A DNA stretch of 8,921 nucleotides, from positions 1 to 8,921 of the forward strand of contig USQH01000055.1 in the NCBI GenBank assembly GCA_900556765.1, given 5' to 3'. Numbering within the stretch: position 1 is the first letter of the stretch; the number at the start of each line of letters is the position of its first letter. This document shows, piece after piece, positions 1 through 6,429 of the stretch. The DNA is from an uncultured Oscillospiraceae bacterium (GTDB taxonomy: Bacteria; Bacillota; Clostridia; Oscillospirales; Acutalibacteraceae). A model generated the notes under the pieces. That model ran no database searches. It was not told the origin of the DNA and saw only the letters and a list, made by a program, of their open reading frames with translations. A program made the translations under genes and the position numbers.

Positions 1-380
1 TCCTTGTCCCCGGCCATACCTGGGGACACATGGTGTATCTCATCGATGACAAGTACCTTTTTACCGGCGACACGATCTGGTTCGGCGCGGATGGCGGCTA
101 CAGCTTTATTTCCTCGCTGGCAGAGGACAATAAGCTGGCCGTAAAGTCACTCACCGTCCTTGAGGCAAAGCTGAAAAAGATGGGCGTGCATCCCCTGTTT
201 ATCACCGGTCACACCGGATGGACAGACAACTTTGCGTTTGCCTTTGCCCATAAGGATCAACTCTGCTCACCGTTTAAGAAAAGAGTTCACGACCCGTCAG
301 CACCCTATGATGCCTACGACGAATCAGACGACACCGAAGAAAATGCAAAAGGCGGCTTTTTGAAAGGCGTGGGACGATGA
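1..380 (+). CDS. MBL-fold metallo-hydrolase, C-terminal part (5' end outside window)
   Basis: This is the C-terminal part of a metallo-beta-lactamase-fold hydrolase; the reading frame is open from position 3 and the start lies upstream of the window. The first residues read LVPGHTWGH, matching the MBL motif PGHTxGH whose His binds metal. It is followed by FTGDTIW (about 53-73), which supplies the bridging Asp, and FITGHTGWTD (about 198-227), which supplies the last metal-binding His. These three motifs in order are typical of the family, whose members hydrolyse thioesters, lactones, phosphodiesters and similar bonds in the cytoplasm; the substrate cannot be told. The tail is acidic and then Gly/Lys-rich, with no further domain. 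The stop overlaps the next start (ATGA at 377-380), so the two genes are probably translationally coupled. The family call is firm and the specific function unknown. Confidence 0.85.
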   Translation, partial: LVPGHTWGHMVYLIDDKYLFTGDTIWFGADGGYSFISSLAEDNKLAVKSLTVLEAKLKKMGVHPLFITGHTGWTDNFAFAFAHKDQLCSPFKKRVHDPSAPYDAYDESDDTEENAKGGFLKGVGR

Positions 381-1144
381 AGATATATGCTTTCGGAAAA
401 GAAGACGCGCCGGTGATTTTGCTGCTACCGGGCACCTGCTGCCATTGGAAGGGGAACTTCTTGCATGTGATTCCGTTGCTTGAAGCGGACTTTCGGGTTC
501 TCTGCGTCAGCTATGACGGCTTTGACGAAACTGAGCGGACGGAATTTCCGACGATGATCGACGAGACCGAAAAAATCGAGAACTACATACAAAAGCATTG
601 CGGCGGGCATATCCGTGCGGCCTACGGCTGTTCCCTCGGCGGCTCGTTTGTGGGGCTGCTGGCTGCGAGGAAACGCATTCGCATGGACTATGGCATTTTA
701 GGCAGCTCCGACCTTGATCAGGCATCGAAATTTGCCGCAAAGCTTCAGACTAATTTGCTTCTGCCCATGATTTATCCGCTGATACGCAACGGTCAGTTCA
801 AAAGTCGTTTTCTGCAAAAGCAGATGGAAAAACGCACGGCGCAGATGGGCGATTATGTGAAAGCATTTATGGAAATGTTCGGCGGCGCACGTCCCTATGT
901 GACAAAACGAAGCTGCAAAAATCAGTTTTACTCCGACCTTATCACGCCGCTGCCGGACAAAATCGATGTGCCGGGCACTAAAATCCATATTTTCTATGCA
1001 CTCAAAATGGGCGAAAAGTACCGTGTCCGCTATGAACGGCATTTTGCCCATCCGGTGATCCATGAGCAGGATCTGCAGCACGAGGAGCTGCTTGCGTGCT
1101 ATCCCGAAAAGTGGGGACAGCTTGTAAAAAGTATTGTAAACTGA
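377..1144 (+). CDS. alpha/beta hydrolase family protein
   Basis: The 255-residue protein has the layout of an alpha/beta hydrolase. A first strand and oxyanion-hole loop read ILLLPGTCCHWKGNF (about 14-28). The nucleophile elbow is YGCSLGGS (about 83-90), fitting GxSxG with Ser at the centre. A C-terminal His in HEQDLQHEELLACYP (about 229-243) is the probable catalytic His; the acid residue cannot be assigned with confidence. There is no signal peptide, so it is likely cytoplasmic. Its ATG overlaps the stop of the MBL-fold gene, so the two hydrolases probably form one operon and may act in the same pathway. Esterase, lipase and peptidase activities are all possible. No terminator hairpin is evident in the 78 bases before the next gene, although a new promoter lies there. 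Confidence 0.8.
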   Translation: MKIYAFGKEDAPVILLLPGTCCHWKGNFLHVIPLLEADFRVLCVSYDGFDETERTEFPTMIDETEKIENYIQKHCGGHIRAAYGCSLGGSFVGLLAARKRIRMDYGILGSSDLDQASKFAAKLQTNLLLPMIYPLIRNGQFKSRFLQKQMEKRTAQMGDYVKAFMEMFGGARPYVTKRSCKNQFYSDLITPLPDKIDVPGTKIHIFYALKMGEKYRVRYERHFAHPVIHEQDLQHEELLACYPEKWGQLVKSIVN

Positions 1145-1164
1145 GAGCGCAGGCACGGTATATA

Positions 1165-1193
1165 TTGACTTCTTCAACGTTTTGTGATACAAT
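1165..1193 (+). promoter_or_regulatory. sigma-A type promoter for the ECF sigma gene
   Basis: A -35 box TTGACT (1165-1170) is separated by 17 bases from a -10 box TACAAT (1188-1193). TG at 1185-1186 gives an extended -10 (TGaTACAAT). Each box differs from consensus at one base and the spacing is optimal. Transcription would begin around 1200, about 30 bases before the sigma factor start. This looks like a housekeeping promoter; I do not see an ECF-type autoregulatory promoter (GGAAC-like -35) in the same gap. It may also be the only visible promoter for the polysaccharide genes downstream. Confidence 0.8.
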
Positions 1194-1215
1194 AAATTAA
1201 ATATTATGTTGGAAA

Positions 1216-1221
1216 GGGAGG
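1216..1221 (+). promoter_or_regulatory. Shine-Dalgarno site that decides the sigma factor start
   Basis: GGGAGG at 1216-1221 is a near-perfect ribosome-binding site. It sits 7 bases before ATG 1229 but only 1 base before the upstream in-frame GTG at 1223. The spacing favours ATG 1229 as the start. Confidence 0.7.
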
Positions 1222-1228
1222 TGTGTTT

Positions 1229-1786
1229 ATGCTCTGTCTTCTGATGGCGGCAGCCGATGAGAGCGACCGCGAAAAGATCGTTTATATTTACACTGCCTAC
1301 CATGACGACATGATAAAGTTCGCCAAGCACAGGCTGAGAAATGCCGGGGTAGCAAACTGCGACGGCGATGCCGAGGACGTGGTGCAGAACACATTTCTCA
1401 AGATCGTGCGGAACATAGATACGGTGGACACGGCGGGCGGAGACAAAAAGCTGCGGGCATATCTGCTCACCATCGTGGCAAACGAGGTGCTTGACCTGGT
1501 CGGCGACCGCGACCGCTTTGACGAGATCGAAAGCTATGACGACGTGCCGTCGGACGACGACTTTGTTGCGGCGCTCGAAACGCGCGAGAGATATGCCGCG
1601 GTCGTGAGCGCGATAAAGAGGATGAACGAAAAGTACAGCACGGTCATGTATTACAGGTACTGCCGGGAAATGTCGATAGCCGAGATCGCGGCGCTTACCG
1701 GCATATCCGAAAAGGCGGTATACACGCGCATTGCGCGCGGCAAGAGGATACTTTTGAAAACGCTGGCGAAGGAGGGTGCAATATGA
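1229..1786 (+). CDS. ECF-type RNA polymerase sigma factor (sigma-70 family)
   Basis: This 185-residue protein has the two-domain form of an ECF sigma factor. Region 2 begins around YTAYHDDMIKFAKHRL and contains DAEDVVQNTFLKIVRN (about 1369-1416), the region that binds the -10 element and core RNA polymerase. A linker rich in Asp and Glu follows. Region 4 starts near MNEKYSTVMYYRYCREM, with the helix-turn-helix IAEIAALTGISEKAVYTRI (about 1675-1731) that reads the -35 element. Its length is normal for the class. It has its own strong promoter and its stop overlaps the next start (ATGA at 1783-1786), which is the usual arrangement of an ECF sigma with its anti-sigma. ATG 1229 is chosen over GTG 1223 for ribosome-binding-site spacing. 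Codons favour G/C at the third position, unlike the polysaccharide genes that follow. The target promoters are unknown. Confidence 0.9.
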   Translation: MLCLLMAAADESDREKIVYIYTAYHDDMIKFAKHRLRNAGVANCDGDAEDVVQNTFLKIVRNIDTVDTAGGDKKLRAYLLTIVANEVLDLVGDRDRFDEIESYDDVPSDDDFVAALETRERYAAVVSAIKRMNEKYSTVMYYRYCREMSIAEIAALTGISEKAVYTRIARGKRILLKTLAKEGAI

Positions 1787-2364
1787 TGCGCAGCGCGGAA
1801 TATACGGCGTTTGCACGGGCTCTTGAGGATGCCATGTGCGAAAAATATGACGGGGAACTGGCGATGTGCACCGAGAGTGCAGCCTGTTCGGCTATCCACT
1901 ACAAGTCAATGAGCAGGATCGTCGGCTTCAATGTCCGCAGGAATGCCAAAAAGACCGCAAGGATCATCCGTGCGTTGATACTGGCTGCGGCGCTGGCGCT
2001 TGCCGGGTGTGCGGCTATGAATCTCTGCGAGGAGGATAAAGGTTATTTTGTCTTTACTCAGAACGGCGGCAATGTTGAGGTCAATGTGGCAGATGATGAT
2101 TCATACGGCGAGTACCTGAACGGAGATATATATTGCCTGAGAAAGCTGCCGAAGGGCTATTATATGAACGGATGGATCGACTCCCCGACCGTTTCGAAAT
2201 TTGAGTACATAAATTCAAGCGGGGAAAAGATCTGTTTCAGGCAAAGTGCACCGAAGCTGATTTTACCGGTTATGCCGATACATATTCGCACGATTATACC
2301 CATGATCATGTTGATGAGCAGACCTTTTCTTTTGAATACGACTCGCGTTACAGTGAGGAAATAA
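1783..2364 (+). pseudogene. probable membrane anti-sigma factor (DUF4367-like), frameshifted near its C-terminus
   Basis: The 193-residue frame has an N-terminal cytoplasmic part of about 60 residues, a basic stretch RRNAKKTARIIR, one membrane helix at about 61-78 (ALILAAALALAGCAA), and an extracytoplasmic part. That part includes the DUF4367-like segment LPKGYYMNGW...EKICFRQS (about 122-155). This is the expected layout of the membrane anti-sigma partner of the ECF factor it overlaps by ATGA. After about residue 156 the frame changes character to an Ile/Met/Arg-rich tail of some 36 residues ending at TAA 2362-2364. The -1 frame from about 2256 instead reads ADFTGYADTYSHDYTHDHV, which continues the DUF4367 pattern. 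One missing base around 2250-2256 (for example CCGAAGCT in place of CCGGAAGCT) would explain this. The domain is also cut short of its normal end, since sugar-transferase sequence follows. LAGC at 73-76 resembles a lipobox, so a lipoprotein is a less likely alternative. The sigma-binding part may still work. Confidence 0.65.
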
Positions 2365-2420
2365 AAGCGGCCGTTGCCGGGAAATCACGCGCATATTTCT
2401 TTTTTAAGCGATGCTTTGAC
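2256..2420 (+). other. out-of-frame junction: anti-sigma remnant read through into sugar-transferase N-terminus
   Basis: In the frame of the downstream sugar transferase there is no stop from 2205 to 2990 and no ATG, GTG or TTG before 2421. This stretch reads first as anti-sigma-like residues (to about 2312), then as DEQTFSFEYDSRYSEEIKAA, and then as KSRAYFFFKRCFD directly before the transferase membrane helix. The Lys-Arg pair (2406-2411) ahead of the helix is characteristic of PglC/WcaJ-type transferases. The segment therefore looks like genuine coding sequence that lacks its own start codon. A -1 shift out of the anti-sigma frame would give a fusion protein. The boundary at about 2310 is my estimate from sequence character, not from an alignment. 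Confidence 0.55.
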
Positions 2421-2990
2421 TTGATAGCATCGCTTATTGCCGTTGTTGTTTTGCTGATACCGTTTTTAATAGTGATGCTTGCTATTTTTATCGAAGACGG
2501 TCATTCTCCGTTTTTCGTGCAGGAACGTGTAACAAAGGACGGAAAGCTCTTTAAAATGATCAAATTTCGCTCGATGAAGGTCGGCGCGGAAAATATGTTA
2601 AATGAGCTTCAGGATAAAAACGAAATGGATGGGCCGGTATTTAAGATAAAGGATGACCCACGTATTACTAAAGTCGGCTCTTTCATTCGTCGTATGAGCA
2701 TTGATGAATTACCGCAGCTTTTTAACATTATTGCCGGTTCGATGTCCATCGTCGGACCGCGTCCGCCTCTCCCGCGAGAGGTTGCTAATTACGGTAATTC
2801 TGATTATGATCGCTTAGCGGTAAAGGGCGGCTTGACCTGCTTCTGGCAAGCCGGAGGCCGCAACGACATAAACTTTGATGAATGGGTCGAGCTCGACCGC
2901 AAGTATATCCGAGAGATGTCTGTCTGGACCGATATTAAGCTTATTTTCATGACTGTTAAGGCGGTGCTTACCGCAAACGGCGCCATGTGA
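2421..2990 (+). CDS. undecaprenyl-phosphate sugar phosphotransferase (bacterial sugar transferase family, PglC/WcaJ-like)
   Basis: The enzyme transfers a sugar-1-phosphate from a nucleotide sugar to undecaprenyl phosphate at the cytoplasmic membrane face, starting repeat-unit assembly. Numbered from TTG 2421, it shows a hydrophobic helix broken by Pro (2-23), FVQERVTKDGKLF (32-44), KFRSM (48-52), the catalytic Asp-Glu pair in DELPQ (95-99), GPRPP (112-116), and a C-terminal FWQAGGRNDINFDEWVELD. All family signatures are intact. TTG 2421 is the first usual start codon in frame, but it has no ribosome-binding site and would remove the conserved KRCFD before the helix, so it is probably not the native start. 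With the upstream open segment the protein would be about 225 residues, the normal size for the small single-domain class. It leads the polysaccharide operon, 22 bases before rfbF. Confidence 0.88.
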   Translation: MIASLIAVVVLLIPFLIVMLAIFIEDGHSPFFVQERVTKDGKLFKMIKFRSMKVGAENMLNELQDKNEMDGPVFKIKDDPRITKVGSFIRRMSIDELPQLFNIIAGSMSIVGPRPPLPREVANYGNSDYDRLAVKGGLTCFWQAGGRNDINFDEWVELDRKYIREMSVWTDIKLIFMTVKAVLTANGAM

Positions 2991-3012
2991 GTCGATTTTT
3001 GGAGGTTTTTCT

Positions 3013-3786
3013 GTGAAGGTAGTTTTGCTTGCCGGTGGCTTCGGAACGCGTATTTCCGAGGAAAGTCATCTTCGTCCCAAGCCTATGATTGAGATAGGGG
3101 ACAAGCCTATCATTTGGCATATAATGAAGTTGTTTTCACACTATGGTTTTAACGATTTTGTGATTTGTGCCGGATATAAACAGAATGTTATCAAGGAATG
3201 GTTTGCAAACTATTATCTGCATAACAGCGACATTACTTTTGATTTTTCAAACGGCGGCGAGATGATAGTGCATAATAATGTTGCCGAGCCGTGGCGCGTG
3301 ACCGTGGTCGATACAGGGCTCAATACCATGACCGGCGGCAGAATTAAGCGCGTTGCCGATTATATCGGAGATGAACCGTTTTTCATGACATACGGGGACG
3401 GTGTTTCCAATGTCAATGTAGGTGAATTGCTAAAGTATCATAAATCTCACGGCAAGCTCGCCACAGTGACGGCAATCCACCCCGACAGCCGATTTGGCGT
3501 AATGGATATCGACGGAAACGGATGTATTCGCGCTTTTCGTGAAAAAAGTGAACTCGATGCCGGTTGGATAAACGGCGGATTTATGGTGCTAGAGCCAAAG
3601 GTTATCGACTATATTGCCGATGACAGCATAATGTTTGAACGTCAGCCTCTTGAAAGCATTGCGGCTGAAGGTCAGCTTATGAGCTATAAGCACGACGGCT
3701 TTTGGCAGTGTATGGATACTCTGCGCGATAAGGAAAAGCTCGACAGCATGTGGGAATCCGAAAATGCGCCGTGGAAGGTCTGGTAA
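3013..3786 (+). CDS. rfbF: glucose-1-phosphate cytidylyltransferase
   Basis: RfbF condenses CTP and glucose-1-phosphate to CDP-glucose, the first step towards CDP-linked deoxysugars. The 257-residue length is standard. The nucleotidyltransferase signature is complete: LAGGFGTR (6-13) and RPKPM (21-25) for nucleotide binding, YGDG (127-130) with the metal-binding Asp, FREKSE (175-180), and WINGGFMV (185-192) for sugar binding. The start is GTG 3013, 7 bases after GGAGG at 3001-3005. The next gene, rfbG, supplies the next reaction, which confirms the CDP rather than dTDP specificity. It is followed by a 62-base gap (3787-3848) in which I see no hairpin or good promoter. Confidence 0.95.
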   Translation: MKVVLLAGGFGTRISEESHLRPKPMIEIGDKPIIWHIMKLFSHYGFNDFVICAGYKQNVIKEWFANYYLHNSDITFDFSNGGEMIVHNNVAEPWRVTVVDTGLNTMTGGRIKRVADYIGDEPFFMTYGDGVSNVNVGELLKYHKSHGKLATVTAIHPDSRFGVMDIDGNGCIRAFREKSELDAGWINGGFMVLEPKVIDYIADDSIMFERQPLESIAAEGQLMSYKHDGFWQCMDTLRDKEKLDSMWESENAPWKVW

Positions 3787-3848
3787 ATCCGTATCGTTAT
3801 CGACTGTTCCCGTTCTACTGCTGTTGTTTATTTTAGATAGGTGTTCGT

Positions 3849-4901
3849 ATGTTTAATTTGAATTTTTATAAAGGTAAAAATGTTTTAGTTACCGGTCATA
3901 CCGGTTTCAAGGGTTCTTGGCTTTGCATATTGCTTGAAAATCTCGGCGCTCATGTGACGGGATATGCTCTTGATACGCCAACCGAACCGAGCTTGTTCGA
4001 AATTGCCGGCGTGGACAGGAGAGTCGACTCCGTAATCGGCGACATCAGAGATTACTCTGCGCTGAAAAAGTGCTTTGATTCGGCAAAGCCGGATATAGTT
4101 CTGCATCTTGCAGCACAGCCGATTGTTCGCGACAGCTATAAGGAACCACTGTATACATATGAAACCAATGTTATGGGCACAGCAAATATTCTGGAGTGTA
4201 TCAGGAATAGTTGCTGTGTCAAATCATTTTTAAATGTAACAACCGACAAGGTTTACGAGAATATGGAACGCGCCGAGGGATACCGAGAGGATGAAAAATT
4301 GGACGGTTACGATCCCTATTCAAACAGCAAATCCTGTTCGGAACTTGTTACTCACAGTTACAAAAAATCGTTTTTCTCCGACGGCTCTGTCGCAATATCT
4401 ACCGCGCGGGCAGGCAATGTTATCGGCGGCGGAGATTTTGCCAATGACAGGATTATACCCGACTGTGTTCGGGCGGCGTCGCAGGGAAAGGATATTATTG
4501 TCCGCAATCCTTATTCGACCCGTCCGTATCAGCACGTTCTGGAGCCTCTTTACGCTTATTTGATGATCGCCGCGCGCCAATATGAAGATGTTTCGCTGTC
4601 CGGCTGGTACAATGTCGGACCGGATGACTGCGACTGTTTTGAGACGGGCAATCTCGTCGATCTGTTTGTGTCGAAGTGGGGCGGAGGCTTAAAATGGATC
4701 AACCGTTCGGACGGAGGTCCGCACGAGGCGAATTTTCTGAAGCTTAACTGCCAAAAGCTTAAGGATACTTTCGGCTGGTCACCGCGCTGGAATCTTGACA
4801 CCGCTGTTGAAAAAACAGTCGAATGGTCAAAATGCTGGCTAAACGGTGGAGACGTAAATGCAATGATGAATAAACAGATTGACGAATTTTTGAACGGATG
4901 A
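3849..4901 (+). CDS. rfbG: CDP-glucose 4,6-dehydratase
   Basis: RfbG converts CDP-glucose to CDP-4-keto-6-deoxyglucose using tightly bound NAD. The 350-residue protein is an extended SDR enzyme. It has the NAD-binding loop VTGHTGFKG (14-22), HLAAQP (86-91), the active-site TTDKVYEN (131-138), and the catalytic YSNSK with Tyr157 and Lys161. TTDK in this position is typical of CDP-glucose dehydratases, whereas dTDP-glucose dehydratases have TDEVY. The C-terminal half has GGGDFANDRIIPD (193-205) and RPYQHVLEP (225-233), also characteristic. ATG 3849 follows a weak AGGTG at 3839-3843. The stop overlaps the next start (4898-4901). The gene is full length with no sign of damage. Confidence 0.95.
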   Translation: MFNLNFYKGKNVLVTGHTGFKGSWLCILLENLGAHVTGYALDTPTEPSLFEIAGVDRRVDSVIGDIRDYSALKKCFDSAKPDIVLHLAAQPIVRDSYKEPLYTYETNVMGTANILECIRNSCCVKSFLNVTTDKVYENMERAEGYREDEKLDGYDPYSNSKSCSELVTHSYKKSFFSDGSVAISTARAGNVIGGGDFANDRIIPDCVRAASQGKDIIVRNPYSTRPYQHVLEPLYAYLMIAARQYEDVSLSGWYNVGPDDCDCFETGNLVDLFVSKWGGGLKWINRSDGGPHEANFLKLNCQKLKDTFGWSPRWNLDTAVEKTVEWSKCWLNGGDVNAMMNKQIDEFLNG

Positions 4902-5824
4902 TGAGTGCAGCAATGAAAAAAGTTATCGTAACCGGAGCCGACGGTTTTGTCGGCAGCAATACCGTGCGCCGCCTCGCTGATGAAAATATTGAGGTTTTGG
5001 CGCTCGATATCAGGGAAAAACCGATCAATATTACCGAAAATGAATTGGTTAAATACAGGACGGCGGATATTGCAAATCCTGAACAGTTGACGTCATTGGT
5101 AAGCGACGGCGAATACGACACAGTTATTCATTTTGCATGGGTCGGTTCTGCGGGACCGCAGAGGGTCGATTACAATTTGCAGATGAATAATGCACTGTGG
5201 ACGGTCGAGCTGATGAAAACGGCAAAACAGCTCGGCTGTACGCGTTTCGTAGTTGCCGGCAGCATTATGGAGCGTGAGGTCGCAGCGGCGGTTTCCGCTC
5301 AGGGCAGTCGCCCCGGAATGGGTTATATCTACGGTATGGGCAAGCGCATTGCCCACGACCTGTGCAAAGCGGTCGCCGCAGATATAGGCATCGAGCTTGT
5401 GTGGGCTATGATAACCAACGCGTACGGCGAAGGCGAGTTGTCTCCGAGGTTTGTTAATACGACCATTCGCAAAATTATTGCGCACGAACCTTTGCAGTTT
5501 ACCGCCGCAACTCAAAATTATGATTTCGTGCATATCGAAGACGTAGCGAGAGCCTTTTATTTGATTGCAAAAAACGGAAAGCCGTTTTGCGAGTATATAA
5601 TCGGCAGCGGAAACGCAAAGCCCTTGCGAGAGTTTATTCTTGAGATGACCGCGGCGCTTGACAAGGACGCTGAGCCGATTTTCGGTGACATTCCGTTTAC
5701 CGGCACCAATTTGCCTTTGTCGGCGTTTGATACCTCCGATACCGAACGTGACACCGGCTTTAAGTCGCAGATATCGTTCGCCGATGGAACCAAACGCACT
5801 ATGGAGTGGCTGAAAACAGTATAA
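4898..5824 (+). CDS. NAD-dependent epimerase/dehydratase (extended SDR), probable CDP-4-keto-6-deoxyhexose reductase or epimerase
   Basis: This 308-residue protein is an extended short-chain dehydrogenase. It has the Rossmann motif VTGADGFVG (11-19), an Asp-containing TADIANPEQ (55-63), HFAW (78-81), a Ser in VVAGSIMERE (118-127), and the catalytic Tyr145/Lys149 in YIYGMGK. Placed between rfbG and an RmlC-like epimerase, it most likely acts on the 4-keto-6-deoxy intermediate, reducing C4 in the manner of CDP-abequose or CDP-paratose synthases; C2 epimerisation is an alternative. The stereochemistry cannot be deduced. The gene overlaps rfbG by ATGA. Starts at 4898, 4901 and 4913 are all possible; the last begins the fold directly (MKKVIVTG), but none has a strong ribosome-binding site, which fits translational coupling. 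Confidence 0.85.
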   Translation: MMSAAMKKVIVTGADGFVGSNTVRRLADENIEVLALDIREKPINITENELVKYRTADIANPEQLTSLVSDGEYDTVIHFAWVGSAGPQRVDYNLQMNNALWTVELMKTAKQLGCTRFVVAGSIMEREVAAAVSAQGSRPGMGYIYGMGKRIAHDLCKAVAADIGIELVWAMITNAYGEGELSPRFVNTTIRKIIAHEPLQFTAATQNYDFVHIEDVARAFYLIAKNGKPFCEYIIGSGNAKPLREFILEMTAALDKDAEPIFGDIPFTGTNLPLSAFDTSDTERDTGFKSQISFADGTKRTMEWLKTV

Positions 5825-5840
5825 AAAGGAACTGTAAAAA

Positions 5841-6407
5841 ATGATACAAAAATTTGATTTTCAGAAAACCGAACTTGACGGAGCCTATCTTATAAAGCCT
5901 TTCTTCGCTACCGATGAACGAGGCGGACTTATCAAGGACTATAATGTTGATACATTTCTCTCAAACGGCATTGAACATGAGCTAAAAGAGACCTTTTACA
6001 CTATTTCAAAGCGCGGAGTTATCCGTGCAACTCATTTTCAGCTTGTAAAACAGCAGGCAAAGCTCGTCCGCTGTATAAAGGGACGGGTTTATGATGTGAT
6101 TGTCGATCTTCGGCCCGACTCTCCGACATTCGGCAAGTGGCAGGGCTTTGAGCTTAGCGAGGAGAATACCTGCGAACTGTATGTTCCCGAATTTTTCGGC
6201 CACGGCTATCTTGTGTTGGAGGACTCTGTCGTTTCCTACAAATGTAACGAGGTGTTTTACGGAGACGGCGATTCGGGCATAATGTATGACGATCCGGATA
6301 TCGGTATAGTTTGGCCGTTTGAACAGATAGGCGGCAGTCAAAATTTGATTATTTCCGAAAAAGATAAAAATCTAATGAGTTTTGACAGTTATAAAAAGCT
6401 TTTCTAA
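5841..6407 (+). CDS. RmlC-like nucleotide-sugar 3,5-epimerase (cupin), probably acting on the CDP sugar
   Basis: The 188-residue protein matches the dTDP-4-dehydrorhamnose 3,5-epimerase family, which epimerises C3 and/or C5 next to a 4-keto group. It has GVIRATHFQ (59-67) with the catalytic His65, KLVRCIKGRVYDVIVDLR (74-91), VPEFFGHGYLVLED (115-128), SYKCNE (132-137) with Tyr133, DDPDIGIVWP (150-159), and SEKD (172-175) holding the Asp partner of the catalytic dyad. The stretch before the first active-site strand, LKETFYTIS, replaces the usual FVQDNHS, and ATHFQ replaces GLHYQ, so substrate or outcome may differ from RmlC. With rfbF and rfbG beside it and no rmlA or rmlB, a CDP-linked substrate is inferred. 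ATG 5841 follows AAAGGA (5825-5830). Confidence 0.88.
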   Translation: MIQKFDFQKTELDGAYLIKPFFATDERGGLIKDYNVDTFLSNGIEHELKETFYTISKRGVIRATHFQLVKQQAKLVRCIKGRVYDVIVDLRPDSPTFGKWQGFELSEENTCELYVPEFFGHGYLVLEDSVVSYKCNEVFYGDGDSGIMYDDPDIGIVWPFEQIGGSQNLIISEKDKNLMSFDSYKKLF

Positions 6408-6416
6408 TTTTAGTTT

Positions 6417-6421
6417 AAGGG
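6417..6421 (+). promoter_or_regulatory. Shine-Dalgarno site that decides the DUF4422 gene start
   Basis: AAGGG lies 8 bases before GTG 6430. The longer in-frame start TTG 6382 would lie inside the preceding epimerase gene and has no such site, so GTG 6430 is preferred. The protein then begins directly at its first strand, VKDIKILVATHKPY. Confidence 0.65.
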
Positions 6422-6429
6422 TTGATACC

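Noticed and set aside
698..1816. Long antisense open frame (372 codons, minus strand) across the hydrolase and sigma genes
   Set aside because: It overlaps two well-supported genes in full, has a His/Arg/Tyr-rich composition with no family motif, and crosses the promoter region. It is a shadow of the G/C-rich codons on the + strand.
2221..2230. GGGGAAAAGA as a possible programmed -1 slippery site in the anti-sigma gene
   Set aside because: In the gene's phase the codons are GGG GAA AAG. Slipping back would mismatch the P-site tRNA (GAA to GGA), and family-like sequence continues in the original frame for several codons afterwards (ICFRQS).
2301..2310. Perfect 10-base palindrome CATGATCATG at the anti-sigma/transferase boundary
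   Set aside because: It is short, cannot be extended, and encodes ordinary HDH residues in the transferase frame. Its position is suggestive, but it does not support a recombination or operator site on its own.
3787..3848. Possible promoter or terminator in the rfbF-rfbG gap
   Set aside because: There is no hairpin followed by a T run, and no -35/-10 pair with acceptable boxes and spacing. Only a weak AGGTG ribosome-binding site is seen.
3892..3906. Repeat ACCGGT-CAT-ACCGGT at the start of rfbG
   Set aside because: It encodes the obligatory NAD-binding TGHTG motif, so the repeat is explained by codon choice.
4291..4580. Small open frames on both strands inside rfbG
   Set aside because: They lie within an intact, motif-complete dehydratase gene and have no ribosome-binding sites or recognisable products.
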